A stretch of DNA of 64,000 nucleotides from Neckera pumila (lineage: Eukaryota > Streptophyta > Bryopsida > Hypnales > Neckeraceae). This document shows, in pieces, positions 1 to 12,866 of the stretch. Location of the stretch: assembly GCA_963969595.1 (NCBI GenBank), contig OZ018414.1:17343660-17407659 (forward strand), in the 5' to 3' direction. The first letter of the stretch is position 1. Each line of letters starts with the position of its first letter. A program made the translations under genes and the position numbers. The notes under the pieces are model-generated. The model had not been told where the DNA came from, did not search any database, and saw only the letters and a program-made list of their open reading frames with translations.

Positions 1-131
1 AAATGCCCGGAACTCCATCCACCTTTTTCCTTCTCTCTCACGTCGGAATTAACGACTTTCCCAGCTCGTCTGCATGTGGCCTTGGAGTCCCTACAGTATG
101 CACATGCCGCACTGGCCACCCATTCAGAGCC

Positions 132-207
132 CACTCACCACTCACTACTCACCACTCACTACTCACCACTCACTACTCACTACTCACCACTCACTACTCA
201 CTACAGT
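132..207. repeat. CTCACTACTCAC-type minisatellite
   Basis: Short tandem array built from the alternating units CTCACCA and CTCACTA (about ten units), ending just before a CTACAGTAGTAG stretch. It is non-coding and no function is implied. The open frames through it are low-complexity Thr/Leu/Ser strings created by the repeat. Confidence 0.85.
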
Positions 208-1583
<1,376 letters not shown>

Positions 1584-1848
1584 GATATTTCATCACAGTT
1601 ATGCACCAAAATAACAATTTTAATGGTTGACATTTGTGTCCAACAAGACTTTCTTCTTTTTTTTTCTTTTTTTTTTTTCTTGAAACACATGGACAGTTTC
1701 CATTGAAAACAACAAGCCTTGTCATCTCATCTTGCAACCGTAATTTTGACCAAAATGCCTTTACCTTGACAAAACAATCAAACTGGATGGACAGTGGCTC
1801 TTCCTGCAGTCAACTGATTTTGTGGTGCTTTCATAACATTGCCATTAA

Positions 1849-2481
1849 CCCCTGGATGCCCAAGGCCTTTTTAAGGCTTTCTGGAATTTGCTCTACTAAA
1901 AGACCAACATTTTGATAAGTTTTATCAATTTTTTTAAAATTGTAACCGTACAAGTTCGAACCAGACATGTTAGAGATCACATGGGAAAAGAAAACACAAC
2001 AATATCACTTATAAATTGAAGAATTATAATATTTGATCACGAGGGTGATAAAACTATGAAAGTGATTTGAAGTCTTTCAATCCTCTTTTCACATGTCAAA
2101 TCTAAAGAATTGGTCACCTAACAGATAGGAAGTTAAAGGACAGTCATAACATGTATAACCCCAATCAATTTGTGGCTTTTCAAAATCTATTATACAATTT
2201 TTTTTAAATGAATTTCTAATGTGATTTTTTCTCCAAGATCTAATGTGTTTGAGGCTCATTTCCAAGATCCCTCAATACTAGAAAACGAAGATTTGTGATG
2301 GACACCCTTGTACAAAATCTTAAATAGACTGAAAATCATAATCCTTTTCACAATTGTTTTTTTGATGCTAAAACTAAATTTCAAAAAGAATATTAATTAC
2401 TAAATACATAAACTTGGTTAGGTTACATTTAACTTCAAAGTACTGTCGACACTAGAATTTGGTGCCTCGGGAATTTAGAGT
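1849..2481 (-). mobile_element. TTAA-flanked MITE, copy O (same family as 35763-36407, inverted)
   Basis: Bounded by TTAA at 1845-1848 and 2482-2485, with ends CCCCTGGATGCCC and the complement of AACTCTAAATTCCCGAGGC. The interior matches the reverse complement of the 35.8-36.4 kb element. Shared blocks include the region around CACATGTCAAATCTAAAGAATTG and the phrase near TGGTTAGGTTACATTTAACTTC. There is no coding capacity, so it is non-autonomous. Confidence 0.8.
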
Positions 2482-2749
2482 TTAACCCAAATTTGTCTTT
2501 GGAAATTGGAATAATCTCTCTAGGCCATGCATCCCTAGGAGTGAATTTAGTTTAATTTGCAAAGAGTCATTGGTTGGCTAAGAAGTTGTAACAATGGGGG
2601 CTATTGCTTTCTGGGAGCAAAAAGGACCTCCCAACATTGGTTAATAGTGTTATGATACATTGGAATAATTTTATATTGGTGTCTAAAGTGTGGAATGAAA
2701 AAGTACTTTTTCTAACCTACTAGTAGTTATCAAGACTAACTAGTGTGAC

Positions 2750-3111
2750 CATGTGCCGTTGGCCCAATTTTCATCTACTCCCGGTTCCACTCCTGGTTCT
2801 ACTTCCAATTCTACTCCCAGTTCTACTCCCGGTTCCACTCCCAGTACCAAGAATGCCACCAAAATCAAAGTAAAAGTAATTTTCTAATTTTTTAATCAAT
2901 AAATACTTTGAAATTCAATAACTTTTGCACCACCGCTCCAAACGCCACGAAACCAAGCTGGTGCACCCCTCCTCGGCGAGAGCTTTCCGACAGTACCAAG
3001 CACGCGGCCGGGGGACGCAAGGTCATGAAGTTGTCCACGCTACAAACAAAACAAACAAACAAACAAACAAACAAACAAACAAACAGCCTGATTTAAGGTA
3101 TTGATAATAGA
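2750..3111 (-). mobile_element. Short non-autonomous Helitron, copy 1
   Basis: Read on the - strand it begins TCTATTATCAATACC, preceded by A, and ends GGTCACACTAG, followed by T. That is the 5'-TC...CTAG-3' structure with insertion between A and T that defines Helitrons. Inside are a (TTTG)n run, a GC-rich block of about 90 bp and a short GGGAGTGGAACC-type minisatellite. A second copy lies at 33940-34285 with the same order of parts. The short open frames through both copies differ mainly by amino-acid-changing substitutions, so I do not call them coding. Confidence 0.8.
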
Positions 3112-4100
3112 TACTAATGTTAGTAAATATTTATTTTTCAAATTGTTTATTTAATTTCATTAGAAACTGAGCGTAATCTTCCTAAAACTATAATGTATTA
3201 TGTCAAATGACTTCCACAAGTTTCTTGAGGCTTTATTTTGAGAGAGAAAAAAGGTGAGTTTTGAGGTGAGAAAATTTTCAAAAAATTTCGTGTTAAAATT
3301 ATGTACAAAAATATTTTAGACCATGAATATAGTTATGATTAAACATGTGAAAAAACAAAGTTGTGCATTCTATTGAGAAGATTTTAAAATTGCAACAATT
3401 AATTAAACTTAGAAATTGTATAATATGATGAAAAATGAGTTTAAAAAAAAATCTTTATAAGGTAATATTTGCATCTATAATGAATCTTTAATATATTATA
3501 AACATATGCTTTTTTGTTATTTTGAATGCAAATGGAGTTCTACACAATATTGGAATGTTGAGTCCCAAATTCATTTTTATTTTATTTTGCCATCTGGATG
3601 TCTTCTATATAAATTGTACTTTGAGTTTGCTTAGTTTTAGTTTTGTATTCTATAATTTAAAATAAAACCATCACTTTTGTTCCATCTTTAATTATTCCTT
3701 TGTATACGGACAATCCTATACATACAAGCAATTCAGAGTAACTACAAGATATTAAGCTTGTATTTCAACATTGATGATTGGATGTCTATTATTTTATTAA
3801 AAGATATAATTATTTGGGTGAAAATTTTGGAAATAGACCAAAAGTATTTCAAAGTTTTTTTCTCTCAAAGGTTACCAAAAGAAAATATGATCCAAAATGA
3901 TTTGTTTGGTTTATATTTAATTTTTAAAATATGTGAAAATTTTGAACAAATGTAAGAAATATTTTGCAAATAAATTTATCATCTATTTTCAACAATAAGA
4001 CTAAATAAAAGAGAAGATAAGGACTTAAGAGGTTATGCAATAAAATTTACAAAGTGAGGGATAGAAATTGTACTTAGTAAAATTGAAATTGTATTTAGAT
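3112..4100. other. AT-rich intergenic DNA
   Basis: Very AT-rich sequence with no convincing coding frame, TIR pair or tandem array. The 65-codon frame at 3758-3955 has low-complexity Ile/Lys/Phe composition and no motif. Confidence 0.5.
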
Positions 4101-4828
4101 ACTAGCGGTTGGCGCTTGCTATGCTACGCATTCATCATTAGAGTTTTATTAGAATGTATTAGATAGAATGCAAAACAAAACTTTCAATAATTCTTCAAAT
4201 AAAAATTACTATAATCTTTGTATAATTTTGCTTATAAGTAAGCATATATTGAAATGTACAATAGAAATTTATTGAATGATGAATGAAATATATGCAATGG
4301 TGAATACTGTAAAAGATACACATTTATTGTAATGCATTCAAAAGTTGACTCAATTGTTACAAACAATGGCAATCCCAAAACTTGGTGAATTAAAAAGAAA
4401 AACTTGTAAGTTTCAAAAACTTCATGAACAACTTAATTGATGTGAAACCCAAAATCGCTTCAAATGAATAAATTTCTCAAATCATTTGGTAGTAGTAATA
4501 GAATTTTGAAATCATAAAAGCTGTAAAAGTAATATTACAGAGGTGATTGCAAACTACTACTCTATTTCTGTAATATAACATTGTCTAAAAATATTATTTT
4601 TATGTATGCATGATTGAAAATATTTTTACAAAATATTAAAATTAATTATTTCAAAGACTCATTGAAATCATTATCATGCATTCTATTCAAATACATCAAA
4701 ATTTTACTACTATTTTTTTTTAATCTACATTGATCCATTTGTATTATATTAATTACTAAAATAAGAATTGAGTGATAGTTGATACAATGAATGCGAAGCA
4801 TAGCAAGCATGAGCCTCCTATTATTAGT
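4101..4828. mobile_element. Element with inverted Helitron-3'-like ends
   Basis: The left end reads ACTAGCGGTTGGCGCTTGC followed by TATGCTACGCATTCATC. The right end, read inward on the other strand, is ACTAATAATAGGAGGCTC, then ATGCTTGCTATGCTTCGCATTCAT. The shared core TTGCTATGCT(A/T)CGCATTCAT in opposite orientation, next to ACTAG/ACTAA, makes a terminal inverted repeat. Each end resembles a Helitron 3' terminus (a GC-rich hairpin then CTAG|T). The 650-bp interior is AT-rich and non-coding. It could instead be a TIR MITE of another superfamily. Confidence 0.6.
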
Positions 4829-6283
4829 GGTAGCATTTGTGATATTACAAAGGGAGTTATGATTTTAGTAGTATGATGTAGTTTTAGAAATGTTTTAGTT
4901 ATCAAAATCTTCCAATAAAGAAGTGAGATTTACAATCTTTTTTTCATGAACTCTTCTGTATGCTTGACTTCTAGACTAGCGCAAATGAATTAAACTTGGA
5001 AAGGATGATTGCAAGAAACACGTGTTCTAGTTTAATTCACACATTCAATGCGGAAGTTGTTTTGTGCCATAAGTAGTTCAAAAATGATTGAATGAACACA
5101 AAATTTAGAAGTAAGCTTTCTAAAGCAATAGAAAATGTACTTGAATTATTTCAAAATTTTCAAATCTAATTCAATAGGTGAGATTGAATTTTGAATATGT
5201 CACATATATGATTTTGGTGGTTTTTAGTACTATTGAGTGCTTATTTTGAAGAGTTACGGTGCCAGTTTTTGTAGGCTAGCACTTTTAATAGATGTATACC
5301 TTCTTAGAAGAAGGATTTCCAAACACATGCTCCAAGTATATTTTGCATTGGTCTGAAGTGTGCTATATTCAATTTTTATTTATTTATATTGAATTAAAAA
5401 TATTTTTTTAGTTTAGCTTTAATCTTCCTTCTATACTCTAAGTTGGCAACAATGGCCACATGTCAAATAAATTTTCCAAGTCATTTTCTAATTTAAAAAA
5501 TTTGAAATGTGTAAGTCTAATTTTCTAGCATAAATTGTAGCTTGTGGCTCAAAATAGTATTTCAGGGTACACAAAATGACTCAATAATATTGCTAGGGGC
5601 CAATAGCATCTCCAATTTGGCAATCACTAGGTTGTTTTTATGGCGAATTATATATTGCCATCTATCCTTGCCATCCAATGATGAACATCATGTGTTGCCA
5701 AAATAAAAGATCTGAAATTCAATCGGCCGTCCACATTTCATAATCCATTGCTCCAATAGTATTGAAGGTGACTCCTAGTACAAATAATACTAAAAAGGTT
5801 GAAAATAAAAAATGCAACAAATTGTACAAGTGTTTCTTGCAATCACCCAAAAGTACTACCTATATTTTTCTATTCTTGAATTGAAAGAAGACAGCAAATA
5901 GGGCTACCCAAAATTTCTACTTTCATATTGGATTTAATATATATTATGTATATATGCATGTATTTCATATGAGCAATTGAGATGGAAACTTGTCTTTAGG
6001 GAAATGAGGCAGGGAAGAAGTTTGGGATCTAGAAAAAAGGATTTAACTACCACAACTCCTAAAGTGATGATTTCATAATTTGTCTGCATAGATGTACAAA
6101 GACTCTAAGTTTTGATGATTTTGTTGATTTTGACATTTTGCACTTATAATTTTCAATTAAATTGACTTTGTTCTTTCAATTTTTTTAAGCTAGAGTTGCA
6201 ATCTAAAAATGTATAATAAAGTTGAAGTTTATTTGTACTGGGATGTTGTTAGCAAAGTGAATCTTGTCCAAAGGTGAACTTAA
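4829..6283. other. AT-rich intergenic DNA
   Basis: No gene seen. It contains scattered direct phrases also found elsewhere in the window, such as the line around 4988-5035 on fast-evolving repeat DNA, but no clear element boundaries. All frames are short. Confidence 0.45.
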
Positions 6284-7019
6284 CCCATAAACGACGTTGA
6301 GGCTGTTTTTCATCCGATGAATGACAAAGAATCTCTCCATGCAAGACAAAAGTGCACTATTCATCTTCGGAATCTTGTTGTGAAAAGAAGAGGACTTCTA
6401 CAGGAGTTTGACTTCCAATGAATGCTTTTGCATTTTTTTAAGCCAATAATTCTCATGGTATTCAAAAGGATGATTTTGGAGGTCACCAACCCGTCTTTTC
6501 AAGGATTAACCTTTGTTACCAAGCCCCTTACTAATACAACTATTAAAAAGCAATTGGAATCATATCTTTATTTTCACCTATTGACCTAAGTGAAATTATT
6601 TGATACCCTCTTTTTGATGGTATTATTTTTTCTTTTCCAAAGATAAGATTTTTTTTGTAATGTGCTTTGATCTTGTATATGAACAAACCCTCACCGTTTT
6701 GGGAGATATTTATCCTTGCATGAGAAATGTCTTAACACTAAAACACAAGTGTAGTCAAAACGTGGCTAATGAATGACTTTTAGAAGATTGTAGAATCAAA
6801 TTATATACCTATTAATCCAAAATTTAATAGCTCTTTTTCTAACTACCTCAATGAAAAGCCTCATCCTCCAAGGATTAACCTTTAAAGGAAGTCAAACTAA
6901 TGTAGAAGACCTCCCATTTTTTACAACTAATTCCGAGAATGAATAATTGAACTTCTATCCTATTAGAAGAATCCCCTATCATCCATTGGACACCAAATGT
7001 CTGTGTCAACGTTTAAGGG
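6284..7019. mobile_element. TTAA-flanked element, second TIR type (R)
   Basis: Flanked by TTAA at 6280-6283 and 7020-7023. Ends are CCCATAAACGACGTTGA and, inward from the right, CCCTTAAACGTTGACAC, so the TIR is about CCC(A/T)TAAACGNNGTTGA. A related 3' part occurs at 24960-25110 (shared GAAGTCAAACTA, CTATTAGAAGAAT and CATTGGACA). The interior is non-coding. Confidence 0.7.
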
Positions 7020-7179
7020 TTAAACTCCTCTTGATTCTATGAAGTTAAAATTTAAACCCCACCTTTCCATTCCATATGCCCTCCCAGACCAAACTGAAAC
7101 TGCTTGAGAACAAATAGTGTGGGCCATTCTACACTCCTCTAAAAGCGATGAGAAATAAGCCCAATGATAATTGATCATG

Positions 7180-8914
7180 CACCCCACAGGCCACAGCGCC
7201 CCCTGTCCATCTACACGTGTGCAATCAAGTCCCCCCCTGCACCCTGCCCCCATCCCCGCGCACAGCCCCAGTCTTTGACCCAGAAGCCTTGACCACGCAG
7301 CATCCCCAGCCAACGGCCACCCACGCCCGTGGGCTTCTGGACCCAATCCCACGACCCGGCCCGCGCCCCCGGCCCTTCTCACCGACCCGGTATCTTTCCC
7401 CATCCCTCCATCTTTTCCGCCTGTCGGAAAGAAACCGGGTCGTCTCTCTCTCTCTCTCCTACCCCCCACCCCTCAAACTCGCTTCTTCCAGATCTGATGA
7501 TGCGGTTCGTTGCTTGCTGTGCTACTTTTTCCGACTTCACTCTTTCTCCGCAAGATTCAGTCTTTCCACTTCCCCGGTTTCCCGTCGCCCTCATACTGAG
7601 CTCATACTGGGAGTGCGAGAGAGTCTCTTCCAGCTACGGCTACCAAACTCACTCACAAACAGGAAAAAACACGCGCACCTTGGTTGGGGGCTCCTGGCGG
7701 GGTTGTGGGCGCAAGCGAGAACCGTTCACAGACGAACTCCGAACGTGAAACTTCGAAAGTACGAAACGGACAGAGGCTCGCATGTATCTATTTTGATTGT
7801 GGTAAGGTTTCCTGCCTCCCTTTTTGACAACTTACGGGTATGCAGGTTATGGAAGAACGAAGAAAGTAAGGCTTGGTTTACTTTGGCACTAGGGGAAGGA
7901 GAAGAAGAAGAGGGAAGGTGTGATGAAGAGGATGCGCTTTCATACATACAGAGGATGTTAGTTTTCGGTTTGGTTCTGTAAGTGAGGGCGCTCGTGTGTG
8001 AGTATATGTTATGCGTATCTGTGTTTGTGTGTGTGTGTTTTTGAGGTTTTTGTTAGGATGGAGGAGTCTGAAGGTTTGGGTGAGCTTCTTTGGCGAGCTT
8101 GGTTGTGTATTGGGGTTTGTAGGAATAGCGAAGGAGCGTTATGTGAGTGGAGGCAAGGGAGTGACGATGCTTTGAGCTTCTGGTCGTTGCTCATTTCCTC
8201 AATTGTGTGAAGTTGATGGTTGGACGGGTTGTCGTGGTAGTAAGGAGGTTATTGGGAGTGCCTCGCCAAAGGCTTTGTGGTCTGAGAGTATAGTTGTGGT
8301 TGGAGTATACTTGGGAGGTTAATCTTGTCCGCCTTGCATCCAGAGGCTTTCGCGTTTAGGTTCATGAGCCTCTTAGGGCATTGGTCGCATGGAGACGAGA
8401 GCCATCTTGAATTTCTGTTATGTCGTTCAGCGCGGACGTGGGCTCGTTTCGTATGTTGTTACGCACTCGTAGGGGTTCTTGAGCTCTGGATGTTGATGAA
8501 GCTGGAGCTTATTTAGCTCACATGTTCTGGTCTCTTTCGTTGACACTTAACTCAAAACTTGACAGGCAAATAGAGCACAGAAGGAGTACCACCTCGTACG
8601 CGACTCCCTTTGGAGCTTTAAAGTCGATAGCTCCAAAACTCTCTGTTCTTGAAGGAGCAAGAGCTTCCCAGTCAAGAGAGAACCTGTGAATGACGCCTTG
8701 GAAAGACTCAGTTCCGTGGCTGGCCTGGACTGCTTCTTCGCCATTGCCAAGTCGAGAATCCGCCAGGAGCTTCTCTTGTACTTCAACAGGTCTTCTGACC
8801 TGCCACCGATGCACAGGTGTCCCATGGGGTCACGTCAAGACAGCTGAGCAAAATGGGTCCCGGGCTCCACATGCATTGAGCTTGGTCAGTGTTGGAGTGA
8901 TCCTCGCGTGTGTG
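7180..8914 (+). promoter_or_regulatory. GC-rich 5' region of the AFB gene (promoter and/or 5' UTR)
   Basis: Base composition changes abruptly near 7180 from AT-rich to GC- and pyrimidine-rich and stays so up to the AFB start at 9778. It holds a CT run at 7440-7462, typical of plant core promoters and 5' leaders, and one TGTCGG (7422-7427), the strong form of the auxin response element. A good donor (GTG|GTAAGG, near 7800) and acceptor-like GAAGCAG steps near 9690 would allow a 5'-UTR intron, but this is inference. The open frame at 7217-7981 crosses this stretch. It is Ser/Arg/Pro-rich with no domain, and I read it as leader or promoter sequence. No TATA box stands out. Confidence 0.4.
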
Positions 8915-9745
8915 CAAGTCCTCTGAAACACAGCATTTGCACAAGATCTCGACAAACCTTTTCTCCCCAGATGTAAATCTCCTCTCCAGTGCAGATGCAT
9001 CTGTCCAGCCCAGGTGGATCTTACGGGTTCCTTTAGCCCTTTGCCCCCTTCCATGCTGTTACCATGATCCAGCGCGAACCTTTAAGGGAAGTCCCGTTTG
9101 TTTGGGTGGTGTGAAGCAGACAGTCGAAGTCTTTATCTCCTCGCAGGTCGAAGTCTTGGAGTGAACCTCGCGTGTGTCCAAGTCTTCTGAAAAACACAGC
9201 ATTTGCATAAGATCTCGACAACCCTTTTCTCCCCAGATGTGAACAAGAAAGAGTCTCCTCTCCAGTGCAGATGCATCTGTCCAGCCCAGGTGGATCTTAC
9301 GGGTTCCTTTAATCTCCCTTCAAAAGTCCTTCCATGCTATTACCATGATCCATCGAGAACTTCCAAGGGAAGTCCCATTTGTTTGGGTGGTGTGAAGTAG
9401 ACAGTCGAAGTCTTCCAGCCCAGGTGGATCTTACGAAGGGTTCCATTAGCCCCCTTCAAAGTGCTTCCATGCTGTTACCATGATCCGGCGCGAACTTTTT
9501 AAGGGAAGTGCGAATTCTTTGGGTGGTGTCAAGCAGACAGACAGTTGAAGTCTTCGTCTCCTCGCAGTAGTCGAAGTCTTCCAGCCCAGGTGGATCTGAC
9601 CGTTTCCTTTAGCCCTTGAAGTCCATGTTTATGCTGTTACCATGATCCAGCGAGAGCTTTTAAGGGTATTACGAATTCTTTGCCTGGTGTGAAGCAGACT
9701 GACAGTCGAAGTCTTGGTCTTGGTCTTGTCCCTGAAATCTTCCAG
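8915..9745 (+). repeat. Degenerate tandem repeat immediately upstream of the AFB start codon
   Basis: Four imperfect copies of a unit of roughly 160-260 bp, starting near 8915, 9179, 9415 and 9576. Each contains AGCCCAGGTGGATCT, then TGTTACCATGATCC, then TTTGGGTGGTGTGAAGCAGACAGTCGAAG-like sequence (given here only in part). Units 1 and 2 also share the 5' section with CACAGCATTTGC and AGATCTCGACAA. The repeat ends about 30 bases before the AFB ATG, so it is probably in the 5' UTR or a 5'-UTR intron. Each unit has a CAGACAG step, whose complement contains TGTCTG, a weak ARF-type core. Confidence 0.85.
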
Positions 9746-9777
9746 CCCTGGACTCCTCCGGGGTCTTGGAGGCCGAG

Positions 9778-12700
9778 ATGCCCTCCGTCTTCCCCGACGA
9801 GGTTCTCGAGCACGTCCTGGTGTTCCTCACCTCCCACCGAGACCGAAACTCTGTCTCGCTCGTGTGCAAGGCGTGGTACAAGGCGGAGGGATGGAGCCGC
9901 AGGAGGGCCTTCATCGGCAACTGCTACGCCGTCTCCCCGGAGATTCTCATCAAGAGGTTCCCCAAGCTCACGTGCCTGGAGATGAAGGGGCGGCCGAGGT
10001 TCACCGACTTCGGCATGGTGCCGTCCAACTGGGGGGCATGTATACAACCCTGGATCGAGGCCATGGCGGAGCATTACCCGTTGCTGGAGGAGCTAAGGTT
10101 GAAGAGGATGACGGTGACCGATGAGGATTTGAGGAACGTGGCGGAGGCGTTCGGGAATTTTAGGTGTTTGAGGCTCACCAGTTGTGATGGGTTCAGTACG
10201 GATGGGATCACGGAGATCACCAGAAACTGCAGGTAATAATATTATTATAATGTTCTTCATTGAGGAGAAAAATGCAAAAAAAATCCGAATCCTGTGCTGT
10301 ATATGAGATGGGGTGTGGCGGGTAGCTTACTGGGAAGTTTATGTTCTTCATCAAGAAAAAAAATGCAAAAACATCCGAATCCTGTGCTGTATATGAGATG
10401 GGGTGTGACGTGTAGCTTACTGGGAAGTTTATGTTCTTCATCAAGGAAAAAAAATGCAAAAACATCCGAATCCTGTGCTGTATATGAGATGGGGTGTGAG
10501 GGGTAGCTTACTGGTGGTCTCGCAACTTCATCTGGGGTAGTAATGTAAAGACTCCATTCAACACACAGCGAGGGAGAGGTTCCATTAACCATACAGGTGA
10601 ACTTTGAGCCTTTCCCTACAACATCAATCTAGAAACCCGTCTCATAAAATTTTGCGCGTTTAGTCTGTTAAGCGCAAAATCAATTGCAAAAAGGTAAATG
10701 TCTATGGAGCCTCTACTTTATATGAGATGGGGTGAGGGGTTTGCGAGATTGGTTTACAGTCCTACCTAGTGAGGTGCGAGTTTTTACACTGTACATAGTT
10801 CGAATGTGGAATAAAGTGTGCAGAATATTCTAGATGCCATTTTAGAGACCATACGCGCACCTACATTCGTCACTAAATTAGAGCTGAGCATAGTTACTAT
10901 TATGAAGCTTTCTAAGTACGGTCTCTTGGTGTACCGACAACCGACACTAGGCTGTCGTAGACTCTCACGTTTTGATTGTGCACATCTTGCGTAATCAATA
11001 TTGTTTAATCAATACCTAGGTATTTGTGATGCCTTTGTTCCAAACTTAGGTGTCACAGTTTGGGCTGTGTTGATCATGGGTGTACATACCTTTCATTGTA
11101 GATCTAACTACTCCAATTCTTCCCTGATTGCAGAAACCTCACAGAGCTGGATCTTCACGAGAACGACATCCTCGTCCGAAATGGGGACTGGTTAACCGCC
11201 TTCCCCGAGTCCCAAACCTCTCTCGAGTGCCTGAACTTTGCCACTGTGAAATCCAAGATCGACGAGAGTGACTTCCAGTCCTTAGAGGCTTTGGTGAGTC
11301 GATGTTCGAATCTGAAGAGGTTGAAGCTGAACAGGGAGATCGATCTGGATCAATTGCGGCAGCTTCTGTTGCGAGCTCCGCAACTGGAAGAGCTCGGAAC
11401 AGGGATTTATAACCAAAGCCTCTCCTGGGGGAGACTCAGTGAGCTTCAAGGATCTCTAGTTAGGTGTAAGAATCTGCGGAGTCTCTCCGGGCTGTGGAAC
11501 GTAGTCCCTTTGTGCATACCCAGTATGTATCCAGTTTGTCTGGAGTTGACGAGTCTGGATCTCTCGAATGTGCTGCTGTCGACACAAGACTTTTCCAAGC
11601 TTATCAACTTTTGCGGCAAGCTGCAACGATTGCTGGTGGGTTCCTTTTTTTCTTGCTTGCTTTCACTGTAATGACGTTCAATCGCACTAGAAATTTTGAA
11701 GTTTTGATCGTTCTTCTTGTAAGTGATGACGTTATTCATGAATTTACCCTAAACCCCTCATGCTCTTCACGTATGTCCTACACTAAAGATGCGCCATGCG
11801 TTTCGTGTAAAACATCGAGTTATATGTTTAGCGAAGAACATCCGTAATCTTTCTGCAGGATATTGATTTGAGCTGGATAGAAGCTTTCTTTAGTTAAGGG
11901 GCTTTGGTGATGAACTGGCTCTGTCCACCTGCAAACCTATTCCTAATTTGATCGAGAATCTAGACTTCTGAATTTTTGATATGCCTCGTTCTTTCTGTCG
12001 TGATTATCCGTTCTTTGCTACAATGTTCGTGACCCACCCTCTACGTGTTTAGAATGCACTCATTCGTGACAATGTTCTCACCATCTTTTTTTTTTTTTTT
12101 TTTTTCTCAGGTTCAAGATGACGTGGGTGACAAGGGTTTGCAGGCCGCCGCTGCAGTCTGCAAGGACTTGCGCGAGCTTCGCGTGTTCCCCATCAATGAC
12201 GACGGCCTAGTCACGGAGGAGGGTTTCCTCGCCATCTCCGAGGGCTGCCGCGAGTTGCGGAAGATCCTCTACTTCTGCAAGCAGATGACCAACGCCGCCA
12301 TGTCCATGTTCGCCAGGAACTGCCCCCAAATGACTCACTTCCGCCTCTGTATCATGCCTGTCTACGAGGTCGACTGCGACACCCGGGAGCCTCTGGACGA
12401 AGGATTTGGCGCAGTCTGCAGACTATGCAAGGATCTTCGTCGTCTCTCTCTCTCCGGTCTCCTCACGGACAAGACCTTCGACTACATCGGCCGGTACGCG
12501 AAGAAGCTGGAAATGCTATCAGTAGGCTTTGTTGGCGACAGTGATTTAGGGATGCAGTTCGTTCTGGAAGGTTGCCCTAAGCTTCGGAAGTTGGAGGTCA
12601 GAGACTGTCCGTTTGGAGATGAAGCGCTCTTGACTGGCATTCACAAGTACGAGTCCATGCGGGGGTTGTGGATGTCATCGTGCAAAGTCACAAGAGATGG

Positions 12701-12866
12701 CTGCCAATTCTTGGCACAGAAGAATCCGTTCCTCAACGTCGAGATTATCACAGACGTGGAGAGGCCGAATGTTTACCCCAGTGACGAGCCCGTTGGGAAA
12801 CTGTACGTATATCGCACTCTCGCAGGACACCGGAGTGATGCCCCTGTCTTCGTAGATACGCTGTAG
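9778..12866 (+). CDS. TIR1/AFB-type auxin receptor F-box protein
   Basis: Join of 9778-10232, 11134-11635 and 12111-12866 (570 aa; Arabidopsis TIR1 is 594). It would be the substrate receptor of an SCF ubiquitin ligase that binds auxin and Aux/IAA repressors in the nucleus. The F-box is at residues 1-45 (FPDEVLEHVLVF, RNSVSLVCKAWY), followed by leucine-rich repeats to the end. Donors are AG|GTAATA (phase 2) and CTG|GTGGGT (phase 0); acceptors TTGCAG|A and CTCAG|G follow T-rich tracts, and the frame joins cleanly. Conserved pocket residues by alignment from memory: Arg397 (TIR1 R403), Ser432 (S438), Ser456 (S462), Phe78 (F82). InsP6 contacts include Lys70, Lys109, Arg110, Arg430, Arg478 and Arg503. 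TIR1 His78 is Arg74 here, as in AFB4/5, and TIR1 Arg401 is His395. The start is the first ATG giving the family N-terminus. Family call near certain; clade within TIR1/AFB not decided. Confidence 0.96.
10251..10520 (+). repeat. Three 91-bp tandem repeats in AFB intron 1
   Basis: Three near-identical copies start at 10251, 10342 and 10432, each beginning TGTTCTTCATCAAG (ATTGAG in copy 1). They contain AATGCAAAAA, ATCCGAATCCTGTGCTG, TATATGAGATGGGGTGTG and GTAGCTTACTGG. They lie right after the exon-1 donor. The short frames on both strands come from the repeat. Confidence 0.93.

Noticed and set aside
1947..1965. AGTTCGAACC as a tRNA T-loop
   Set aside because: No acceptor stem, anticodon arm or A-box at the right distance; it lies inside a TTAA element.
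2908..3096. Possible short protein conserved between 2892-3074 (-) and 34020-34157 (+)
   Set aside because: Both are parts of the same Helitron; most differences between the copies change the amino acid, so no selection on a protein is evident.
7217..7981. 254-codon + strand frame before the AFB gene
   Set aside because: Low-complexity Ser/Arg/Pro composition from a CT- and GC-rich leader, with no domain. Overlapping frames on both strands are equally long.
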